62,368 bases of DNA from Halomonas salipaludis (GTDB taxonomy: Bacteria > Pseudomonadota > Gammaproteobacteria > Pseudomonadales > Halomonadaceae). Below are positions 8,268 through 14,853 of the stretch, piece after piece; the stretch's first letter is position 1; every line of letters begins with the position of its first letter. The position numbers and the translations under genes were made by a program. Location of the stretch: assembly GCF_002286975.1 (NCBI RefSeq), contig NZ_NSKB01000014.1:1-62368 (forward strand). Reading direction: 5' to 3'. The notes under the pieces are model-generated. The model searched no databases and had not been told where the DNA came from. It worked only from the letters and a program-made list of their open reading frames with translations.

Positions 8268-8698
8268 GGGCGGCTCTCCTGACTCAGCAGGCGATCGGCT
8301 TCGTTCAATGCCTGCGCGACGTCCGGCTGGCCGTAAATCACATGGCGACCATCGATCACCACGGCGGGCACTTTCTCGACACCCAGCTGCCAGGCCCTGG
8401 CCAGCCCGAGATAGCTATCGGCATAGCGGTCAGCAGTTTCCTGCCACGCGGGCGTGGTCATGCGCTCGCGCATCAAGGCTGCAGCAACGTCAGGATCTGC
8501 GGGCAACTGCTGAGACAGCAGGGCATCCAGTCGTCCAGGCACATCGAGTTCGATGACCGCTGCACCAGACGGCACATTGATCACCGGCTCTCCGGCGGTG
8601 GTAAAGACTTCGATGGCTGGCTCAGCGAGTACGGGGCCTACCAGGCAGGCAGATAGGCTAAAGGCAGCCAGCCAGCGGCGTGGGTGGTGTCTCTCCAT
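8264..8698 (-). CDS. ICE conjugation protein, PFL_4709 family (TIGR03757)
   Basis: This 144-residue protein has a signal peptide (about residues 1-25, ending GPVLA) and the family pattern IEVFTTAGEPV, then ELDVPGRLDALLSQQLPADP and VPAVVIDGRHVIYGQPDVAQAL. The family is periplasmic, related to thioredoxin-fold TrbC/TraW-like proteins, and of uncertain biochemical role. The ATG at 8698 is preferred to an in-frame GTG three codons upstream, because TTGGAG lies 8 bases before the ATG but too close to the GTG. It is the first gene after the cargo block. Confidence 0.85.
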   Translation of the reverse strand: MERHHPRRWLAAFSLSACLVGPVLAEPAIEVFTTAGEPVINVPSGAAVIELDVPGRLDALLSQQLPADPDVAAALMRERMTTPAWQETADRYADSYLGLARAWQLGVEKVPAVVIDGRHVIYGQPDVAQALNEADRLLSQESRP

Positions 8699-8870
8699 GC
8701 GTGCCACTCCAATAGATCAAGGAACTGGCATAGCATTGCCAGGTACATCCAGAGAGACAGCAAGAAATGTTAATTCCGTTGAGAGGTGTTTTCTGGGGTC
8801 GTCACCAAAGGCCACCCCATCGGGTTATCAATATCGCAACCCAACTCATCATTTTAAATGACAAGAAACA

Positions 8871-8899
8871 TTGAATCATTCCCTAACCACCACCATAAT
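8871..8899 (+). promoter_or_regulatory. Promoter of the mvaT-like gene
   Basis: TTGAAT (8871-8876) and CATAAT (8894-8899) lie 17 bases apart, 34 bases before the ATG. The surrounding 170 bases (8,700-8,870) are A+T-rich and hold no convincing ORF. Confidence 0.45.
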
Positions 8900-8932
8900 A
8901 TTCCCCAACACTCACCCACCACGAGGAAGTTC

Positions 8933-9307
8933 ATGTCCATTCTCAACACCTACATGCAGAAGGAACAGCAGCTCAAGCAGCTCCAGGAAGAGCTCGACAG
9001 GCTGAAGAACGACGACCGCCTGAAGACCGAGCTAGATTTCAAGAATCACCTCGAAGACCTGATGCGCGAGTTCGACAAGTCAGCCGCTGACGTCATCAAG
9101 CTTCTGGATCCAACGCATACCGCTGACAAGAGCTCCAGCAGCGCCAAGAGCACCGGCCGCGCCAAGCGCAAGCTGAAGATCTACAAGAACCCGAACACTG
9201 GCGAAGTCGTCGAGACCCGCGGCGGCAACCAGAAGACGCTGAAGGCGTGGAAGGAGGAGTACGGTGCCGAGACCGTAGAAAGCTGGCTCGTCAGGACTGA
9301 GGACTAA
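8933..9307 (+). CDS. MvaT/MvaU-type H-NS-like DNA-binding protein
   Basis: This 124-residue protein has an N-terminal coiled-coil oligomerisation region (about residues 1-60, MSILNTYMQKEQQLKQLQEE onward). Its C-terminal domain contains KIYKNPNTGEVVETRGGNQK. The [KR]GGN loop is the AT-hook-like pincer that lets MvaT proteins enter the minor groove of A+T-rich DNA. An ICE-borne copy may silence A+T-rich cargo such as the two genes just downstream, or reduce disturbance of the host network. The ATG at 8933 follows GAGGAAG. The family is also found on plasmids and ICEs of pseudomonads. Confidence 0.88.
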   Translation: MSILNTYMQKEQQLKQLQEELDRLKNDDRLKTELDFKNHLEDLMREFDKSAADVIKLLDPTHTADKSSSSAKSTGRAKRKLKIYKNPNTGEVVETRGGNQKTLKAWKEEYGAETVESWLVRTED

Positions 9308-9316
9308 TACTCTCGT

Positions 9317-9347
9317 AGCCGGCCTGCCAGTAGTTGGCAGGCCGGCT
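9317..9347 (+). terminator. Long hairpin after the mvaT-like gene
   Basis: A perfect 13-bp stem (AGCCGGCCTGCCA, 9317-9329, with 9335-9347) and a 5-base loop lie 10 bases after the stop. It is followed by GCTTTCGG rather than a long T-run, so its efficiency as a terminator is uncertain. The arm CCGGCCTGCC recurs in the hairpin at 31,168-31,212. Confidence 0.6.
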
Positions 9348-9382
9348 GCTTTCGGCCAGAAGCAGACGTTGCGATCACGCTG

Positions 9383-9436
9383 ATATAACGCCTTGCTCAC
9401 CGAAAAATTGGGAGCGCAGCGAGCAATTTGTTAAAT
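9383..9436 (-). other. attC-like site after the AAA ATPase gene
   Basis: On the minus strand a 54-base site begins 14 bases after the ATPase stop. It has an R''-type box ATTTAAC, an arm TTGCTC, a central part, the complementary arm GAGCAA, then GGC and an R'-type box GTTATAT. ATTTAAC fits the RYYYAAC consensus, while GTTATAT deviates from GTTRRRY at one position. Order, size and orientation relative to the gene are those of integron attC sites. Confidence 0.6.
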
Positions 9437-12107
9437 GCATTCACCCCAACTAACTGCGTTTTCTTTTATTTTGCAGTTCCTCATTGAAATCGGAAAGACA
9501 GGCCAAATCGTCTTCGATCTCTTGAATTGTAGGAAATGGGTCTCCGACGGCAGGAGCACTATCATGGCCACGGAAGTACGTGCTACATCTACTCATTCCT
9601 TGTTCTACTCGATCAAAATCAGATTGACTTATATCATCAATTAACCGCCGCAATCTATTTGTTTGAACGGCCCTACCGAACCTAGTAACTACTTGATTCA
9701 ATAGCTTTTCTTCAACCAGTCGTTCCCAAGCTTCTCTCAGATACCCATAAAAAGCATATGAAGCTTCACGGAACTCTCTTTCTGTGCCGTCTTCGCCAAT
9801 CTTTCTAAGCTCACGAACTTTTTCTTGAAGTTGTTTAACTCTTTTACTTGTTGTCAAAGCATCCCAAGGAGGCGTTGAGCGGACTATGCCGGCTCGTTTT
9901 CTACTTCGCTCAAGGCATATCTCATTCAAACTAGGGCCATCTACTCTTTCAATTTCTTCCAGTAAAAGCTTATAGAAAACAATATCATGTGTTAGCACCA
10001 CAACTTGCCTGTCTTTAGATTCTTCAACAAGTCTTTTGGCAACTCTGTGACTCCATTGGTGACTTAGAGAGTTCACCGGGTCATCAAATATGACAGCAGA
10101 TTTCCTTCTGTCGGCTTTCATTTCAGCCAGAAAACAGGCAATGCTAATACATCTCTGTTCACCTTCACTTGCCACTTTAGAGACCAAGGGTTCTCGCCCA
10201 TCCAATATCTCCAGCTTCATGAGTTGAGCGCCGGACTTCCCTCTAGTTCTAGGAGAAACCTTGAATCTACTGAAGCCAAATTTATCAAGTTCAGAATTAA
10301 AAGCTTTAACTAGAGGCACAACCACTTCTTGCTTGCAAATCTCTGAATTCTTGTCAGTAATTGGCCGCGACTTGCATTGCTCCTGAAGGTTTTCATATTT
10401 AGCCACTAGCTTATAACGTTCTATATTAGAAATTATTGAGGTTATGTTATCCCGAAACAGCTTCTTGTCGACTAACTCCTGTAGATCAGATTCCTTTCTT
10501 TTTATGATTTTATCGGAATCGTCATCTTCAGATATAGATGCGAGAGAAGCCTCAATATTACTTACGAGCTTGTTGATTTTCTCTAAAATTTCCGTCTCTT
10601 CGGGAGTTACTTTTTCTGGCAAAATCTCACCACAAAAAAGGCCCTTTCTCGACTCAAGATCTTCGAATAACTTTAAAATTTTTATTCGGAAATCATCAAA
10701 AATCTCATCCGCCAATGTGATAGCAGCGGCGTATGGAGTTAAATCAAATCGATAATCTCTAATATTTTTCTTTTTTGAATCCAGATGATTCTTACTAGCA
10801 GACGCAATTTTTACAGCGTCGCTCGCAAGAAACTCTACAAAGCCTGCCATTTTCTCAGACGAAAATTTACCAATCTCTTGTAAACATAGTGGGCATAACT
10901 CATTCTCTTGGAGTGGAAAAGAACCACCTTGATCCAGAGATATAATATAGCGCTCTGCGGAATCCCACATCAGCCGCCACTCATCGCCTCCAATATCTCT
11001 AACTGGTAAACCCGAAAACGTTTTTTCTTTTAAATCATCAGCTATTTCCTTCTTTTGCAGGCAATCTTGCTCATTTTCTTTTAAATCACTAAAAACTTTA
11101 ACACTTACGACTGAAATAGATTTAGCAACAAACTCCTTCAGAGGGGTAAGCTGCCGTAGCTGGTTTGACAATTCTTTTCTTATCTGCTCTGGCGATTTTG
11201 ATCTATAGGAATCTATCTCTTTTGTTAACAGTTCGATCCTTTCAATTTCCTCATCAGTCGCGGAGTATAATTCGACTTCTGATAGAACTGTGTTTCTGGA
11301 CATGTGACTAACAAATCGTCCTGTTTTTGTATCTTGAAAAGAAGGCAGGCTAACAAAGCCATTTCCAGGCATGGTTTCCTCAGTAACGCGCCGACTAACG
11401 TAATCAACTGCTTCAGCCAAGTCCTCCAATACATGTAGCCCCGAAGGTTTATAGCCAAGTTCGTCCTCTTTTGTTACAAAATGCTCGGCAGCCTGGCTAT
11501 CGAAAACTCTTATTGACTTTAGATTTGAGTTACTTTTAAATCTCAAATTCCATTCATTTGACTCTACATCTCCATCAACATTTATAGATATATTGGCGGA
11601 GCTTGGCTGATCTGATTTTTCAAACACATTTCCAAGTATTTCAGGAACACCCCCTCTTGAAAGGCAGGCGTGTTTTATTATTCTCGCGTATGAGGACTTT
11701 CCCGCCCCATTATCGCCGTAAACAACCGTCATTCCATTTTTTAAAAACGACAGAGTTTGATCGCCAGCTAAGGCCCCAACATTGGCTACGCTATCAATTT
11801 TATCCAGTGTTACTTCATTTATCTCGTCGCTTAACCCCGTCGTGTCAATTGGACCTTCGAAAAGTTTCGATATTTCTTCGTCCGAAATAATCTTGTGCTC
11901 AACCAAGGCTAGATTGTAAATTTCATCTAAGTGTTTATTGGATAATGCACCTTCGCTCAGGGACAATTTTACTGAATGTTGCCACCATGCGGGTTTATCC
12001 TTTATCCATCCTACGATTTTCTCTATTGGTAACATTGGCACTTTATCCCTAACCTAGTCCTCACGAGGCTTTTATCATTTTTGAAGGTTCTAATTTTCCG
12101 GGTTTAA
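9389..12107 (-). mobile_element. Integron-type gene cassette carrying the zinc-hook ATPase
   Basis: The cassette is bounded by the G/TT points of the attC-like sites at 12,102-12,108 and 9,383-9,389. One gene fills it and reads towards its own attC-like site. The sequence is visibly A+T-rich compared with the ICE core. At 2.7 kb it is large for a cassette. No intI gene is present in the window. Confidence 0.5.
9450..12035 (-). CDS. ABC-type AAA ATPase with zinc hook, RloC-like (probable defence protein)
   Basis: Numbered from the upstream GTG at 12041, this 863-residue protein has Walker A GDNGAGKS (109-116), a CPLC zinc-hook motif (383-386) inside a coiled-coil region, a signature-like SEGEQ (625-629), Walker B VIFDDP (650-655) and an H-loop LTHD (683-686). 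This is an AAA_13/Rad50-type layout, as in the anticodon-nuclease proteins PrrC and RloC. The 175-residue C-terminal region is unassigned. It holds R769-x3-E773 and H826, which may be compared with the Arg-Glu-His triad of those nucleases. The ATG at 12035 and the GTG at 12041 are both possible starts. Codon use is A+T-rich, and it is carried as a cassette. Confidence 0.72.
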   Translation of the reverse strand: MLPIEKIVGWIKDKPAWWQHSVKLSLSEGALSNKHLDEIYNLALVEHKIISDEEISKLFEGPIDTTGLSDEINEVTLDKIDSVANVGALAGDQTLSFLKNGMTVVYGDNGAGKSSYARIIKHACLSRGGVPEILGNVFEKSDQPSSANISINVDGDVESNEWNLRFKSNSNLKSIRVFDSQAAEHFVTKEDELGYKPSGLHVLEDLAEAVDYVSRRVTEETMPGNGFVSLPSFQDTKTGRFVSHMSRNTVLSEVELYSATDEEIERIELLTKEIDSYRSKSPEQIRKELSNQLRQLTPLKEFVAKSISVVSVKVFSDLKENEQDCLQKKEIADDLKEKTFSGLPVRDIGGDEWRLMWDSAERYIISLDQGGSFPLQENELCPLCLQEIGKFSSEKMAGFVEFLASDAVKIASASKNHLDSKKKNIRDYRFDLTPYAAAITLADEIFDDFRIKILKLFEDLESRKGLFCGEILPEKVTPEETEILEKINKLVSNIEASLASISEDDDSDKIIKRKESDLQELVDKKLFRDNITSIISNIERYKLVAKYENLQEQCKSRPITDKNSEICKQEVVVPLVKAFNSELDKFGFSRFKVSPRTRGKSGAQLMKLEILDGREPLVSKVASEGEQRCISIACFLAEMKADRRKSAVIFDDPVNSLSHQWSHRVAKRLVEESKDRQVVVLTHDIVFYKLLLEEIERVDGPSLNEICLERSRKRAGIVRSTPPWDALTTSKRVKQLQEKVRELRKIGEDGTEREFREASYAFYGYLREAWERLVEEKLLNQVVTRFGRAVQTNRLRRLIDDISQSDFDRVEQGMSRCSTYFRGHDSAPAVGDPFPTIQEIEDDLACLSDFNEELQNKRKRS

Positions 12108-12179
12108 CGCCCGGCACACGTGCCTATTTGTAGACGAGTAGCGGCGGAGAAGCTGTCACTGTGCTGCCACTTGTTAGAA
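12102..12179 (-). other. attC-like site after the DUF2971 gene
   Basis: On the minus strand the site starts with TTCTAAC, in which the TAA is the stop codon of the DUF2971 gene. It continues AAGTGGCAGCACA, a 40-base middle, TGTGCC, then GGGC and GTTAAAC. The last box fits GTTRRRY exactly. The arms GGC-(AGC)-ACA and TGTGCC pair with a three-base bulge, like the unpaired bases of real attC sites. Total length is 78 bases. Confidence 0.62.
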
Positions 12180-12926
12180 TTTGTTGCCATACGCACCTCT
12201 CTCAACAGGAGCACTCAGCCCAAACTTAGCTGCAACAGATTTAACGGCCAAGACGAACCATTCTTGACTATCTGGATGTACTAGGACTTTCTCTATGGCT
12301 GCTGCTAAGTCCAAGTTGACTGTCACACCGAGGGGCGTCTCTTTCTCTGGCCTGTAGGCTGAGTATGTACTTAATAAAATTCTAGCTTCTTGCTCGAAAC
12401 TGAAATGTGGACGCTTTATGAAGAACGGAGCGCTATAAGAAAGCTGACCTTTCACATCTTCAGGTCGAGAATACTGAACATTTCTCAGATAAAACTCTCT
12501 GCACCCCCTATCTATTGTGGATATGTTAGTCTTCAGCTTTTCCACTGTTGTTTGAATGGCGACTGTATTGCCTCCACGCCCATAGAGCTCCCACATCACC
12601 ATATTTTCTTCGACATTTTTGTGCCAGCAACTTACGTAGGCGTTTCGGCACAGATATAACTGGAAGTCATCCGCATTTTTTATTGGCGAACCTTCTTTCT
12701 CTTCAAACCTTTCGTAAGCGCTTTGAATAGCATTTCTCATCTCGTCGGGAAAGCGCCCCTCGCTTTGGTCTTTGAACGTGTCAGACCTAGCAAGCCAAAG
12801 ACTACACGAGTCTAGCAATGACACGAATTTTGCGAGATCCATATAGCGCCATAATTTCGTGTCACTAGACAAAGAATCTTCAACTTTGAGCGGTAGGTTG
12901 CGCAAATTATTTCCTCAGAATTCTAA
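12108..12926 (-). mobile_element. Integron-type gene cassette carrying a DUF2971 gene
   Basis: The cassette runs from a GTTAGAA box (12,921-12,927, minus strand) to the attC-like site at 12,102-12,179. It has a 21-base leader, a single A+T-rich gene, and a stop codon inside the attC R'' box, as in many cassettes. The starting GTTAGAA is complementary to the TTCTAAC at the other end. I could not recognise a complete attC on the AbiE side. Confidence 0.5.
12174..12905 (-). CDS. DUF2971 protein
   Basis: This 243-residue protein shows the DUF2971 pattern: KLWRYMDLAKFVSLLDSCSL near residue 17, LWLARSDTFKDQSEGRFP, a central YVSCWHKNVEENMVMWELYG, VAIQTTVEKL, and a late PHFSFEQEARILL. The family's activity is not established, but its members are frequent in mobile and defence regions. 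The start is TTG, supported by GAGG 7 bases upstream. The gene is A+T-rich and reads in the same direction as the zinc-hook ATPase 130 bases downstream, so the two may be co-expressed. Confidence 0.78.
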   Translation of the reverse strand: MRNLPLKVEDSLSSDTKLWRYMDLAKFVSLLDSCSLWLARSDTFKDQSEGRFPDEMRNAIQSAYERFEEKEGSPIKNADDFQLYLCRNAYVSCWHKNVEENMVMWELYGRGGNTVAIQTTVEKLKTNISTIDRGCREFYLRNVQYSRPEDVKGQLSYSAPFFIKRPHFSFEQEARILLSTYSAYRPEKETPLGVTVNLDLAAAIEKVLVHPDSQEWFVLAVKSVAAKFGLSAPVERGAYGNKF

Positions 12927-13048
12927 CAAGGATGAACGAACAGGCTGCCTTTTCCACCATGGCCGCTTTGGGTCGACAGCAGCCTTTGAGAAACATCTAA
13001 TCAACCCTAGTTGTTCAGATAATGGTTTGTCCAGAACAGATGGCTCTT

Positions 13049-13969
13049 CTATGGCCTCAGACTGCTCAGAGCCTCGTTAAGCGCCCTCAGTGCTTGATTA
13101 TTTTTCTTTTCCCCCATCTTACTTATATTCGCAAGCTTCCACATCACAGCGGGCAGCTGGCCAACACCCTGAACAGGGAATAACGACCAATCAGGCATAC
13201 CTTTCTTGAACGAAAGTAAAAAGCGAACATCATTGTCGGTGATGAGCTGGCCCAGGCGTTCCAACAACCTATGGCGCACTTCTTCCAGCTGCTGCAGAGG
13301 AATATCAGTTCTGGCCATACCGACAAATTCCTTGCGGTAGACTGCTTCCAGCGGCTTCATTCGCGGGTTAATGATTTCGTTCATCGGCCTGGGGTGACCA
13401 AGCAGGTAGACCAAGAAGCCTTCAAAGATACTGCGATCCAGGCCACCTTGGTCCAGCAACAGCTTCACATCGAAAAGATCACGAGGGTGCTGGCGGTCCA
13501 GAGCGGCGCAGAGCTTGCCACCGTAGAGATCCGGCATCGACACAACCTGCACCGAGGCAAAGCCGTATTCGTCTTCCACCGTCTCGACCACATCGAGCCG
13601 CTGAGGCGGATGCACGGTGCCGCGAAGCACTGGCGAAACCTCGAGTGTCACCTGGCTGTGACCTCGGCGCACCAAGACTCTGAGTTCATCATGGCGGTTA
13701 CCCTTGAGCTCGGCGTTCACCCCAGGGAGTTGAACACCGATGGCCTGTGCCAGTCGTTGTAAAGCCTGGCGACAACGGAGCAGTGTTACATCCCGAGGCT
13801 CCAGCGGCAGGTAGGCGAGGTCGATATCGACCGACAGACGCGGGAAGGGTTGGACGAAGAGGTTGATGGCCGTACCGCCTTTGAGCGCAAAGCACGGCTC
13901 GTCGTTGAGAAACGGCAGTAGCGCGACCAGCAGGCGCACCTGTTCGTGATAGCGGGGCTCAATGCTCAT
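13049..13969 (-). CDS. abiEii: AbiEii-type nucleotidyltransferase toxin
   Basis: This 306-residue protein has the DNA polymerase beta-like nucleotidyltransferase motifs FALKGGTAINL (residues 28-38) and VDIDLAY (47-53), which hold the catalytic acidic residues. AbiEii toxins transfer nucleotides to cellular RNA and arrest growth. They form a type IV toxin-antitoxin pair with AbiEi and can abort phage infection. The ATG at 13969 lies inside the last codons of abiEi, so the two are coupled. The C-terminal half (about 180-306) matches the longer AbiEii group. No defect is visible. Confidence 0.85.
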   Translation of the reverse strand: MSIEPRYHEQVRLLVALLPFLNDEPCFALKGGTAINLFVQPFPRLSVDIDLAYLPLEPRDVTLLRCRQALQRLAQAIGVQLPGVNAELKGNRHDELRVLVRRGHSQVTLEVSPVLRGTVHPPQRLDVVETVEDEYGFASVQVVSMPDLYGGKLCAALDRQHPRDLFDVKLLLDQGGLDRSIFEGFLVYLLGHPRPMNEIINPRMKPLEAVYRKEFVGMARTDIPLQQLEEVRHRLLERLGQLITDNDVRFLLSFKKGMPDWSLFPVQGVGQLPAVMWKLANISKMGEKKNNQALRALNEALSSLRP

Positions 13970-14744
13970 CCGTGAACGCCTCCGGGACCGTGACCTGGTA
14001 TTCCTTGTCCAACCGCCCTCCCTTGCAGAGCTGCCGCTTGCCCTTCCCCAGGTCGAGGCTGTGGGTTTCAAGTCGATGGTACCAGGCGTGGCCGGCATGG
14101 CGAGCCAGTACCAGAAAAGCACGCTTGGTCTTCACTGAGCGGCACCCTGCCAGCAGCGCCTGTAGCCGGCGCGGGCGCAGCGTATTGAGCCCGGTGAAGG
14201 TATCCACCAGCTCGCTGCTGAACAGCAGCTCGTTGGGCGTGATGGCGATCCACTCGAGGATAGCGCGCTCCGGAGTCGAGACCCGAAGGGAAAATCCCAC
14301 CCTAGGCGGGTTGTAGTCCGTGAAGCTGCCAGGCAGACCCATTGGCAGCCCCTTATCTCTGTGCAGAGCGATAGCTCCGGCCCAGTTGGCCTGACTCAGC
14401 CATAGCGGCAGCTGGGAGCGGGGCTCCGCCCCATACAGGTGAGTGGTGTCATGCCCGATGGGCAGATAGTGGACGAATCCCTGCAGGGAGAGGGCGGTCT
14501 GGCCGCCCGGCCAGAACGGCGGTGCAGCGGGGTCGCTGAGCGCCTGCAACGCAAAAATCCCGCTCTCCCAGGTCAGCGGGTCACCTGCCCGACAGTAGGC
14601 ACCTCGCCCGAGGCGCCTTAGCCAGCCAGCCTCTGTGAGCTTAGCTGCATGGTTGGCGCTAATGCCGTGGGCCTCCAGCCACGCAGTGGTCACCACGGCG
14701 CCATGAGGGATCTTCTGCCACAGCTGGTTTATTTTCATCGTCAT
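13959..14744 (-). CDS. abiEi: AbiEi-type antitoxin
   Basis: This 261-residue protein has a winged-helix N-terminus (about residues 5-55, VVTTAWLEAHGISANHAAKL, then GWLRRLGRGAY) and the AbiEi C-terminal region (TPERAILEWI, ELVDTFTGLNTLRPRRLQAL). AbiEi represses its own operon by binding inverted repeats and counters AbiEii without forming a tight complex. The gene precedes and overlaps abiEii. An operator-like inverted repeat lies just upstream. The pair sits at the inner border of the cargo block, next to the conjugative ATPase gene. Confidence 0.85.
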   Translation of the reverse strand: MTMKINQLWQKIPHGAVVTTAWLEAHGISANHAAKLTEAGWLRRLGRGAYCRAGDPLTWESGIFALQALSDPAAPPFWPGGQTALSLQGFVHYLPIGHDTTHLYGAEPRSQLPLWLSQANWAGAIALHRDKGLPMGLPGSFTDYNPPRVGFSLRVSTPERAILEWIAITPNELLFSSELVDTFTGLNTLRPRRLQALLAGCRSVKTKRAFLVLARHAGHAWYHRLETHSLDLGKGKRQLCKGGRLDKEYQVTVPEAFTDEH

Positions 14745-14762
14745 AGGTTGCCTAATCAGCCA

Positions 14763-14794
14763 ACTATGGTGCTCATCTTAAACCATAGTGGTTT
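14763..14794. promoter_or_regulatory. Probable AbiEi operator
   Basis: ACTATGGT (14763-14770) and ACCATAGT (14782-14789) form an inverted repeat about 20 bases upstream of the AbiEi start. The second arm is also the centre of a 15-base palindrome, AAACCATAGTGGTTT (14780-14794). AbiEi antitoxins are known to repress through such upstream inverted repeats. The assignment here is by position and symmetry. Confidence 0.55.
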
Positions 14795-14853
14795 AACTAT
14801 AGCGCCTGAAATGGAAGATTAGGCCAACTCCATCGACTTTTCTAAACCCGTGT

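Noticed and set aside
12906..13048. A third attC site between the DUF2971 gene and abiEii
   Set aside because: GTTAGAA and possible arms (GGCTGC/GCAGCC) are present, but no RYYYAAC box lies at the proper place, so only the cassette start was kept.
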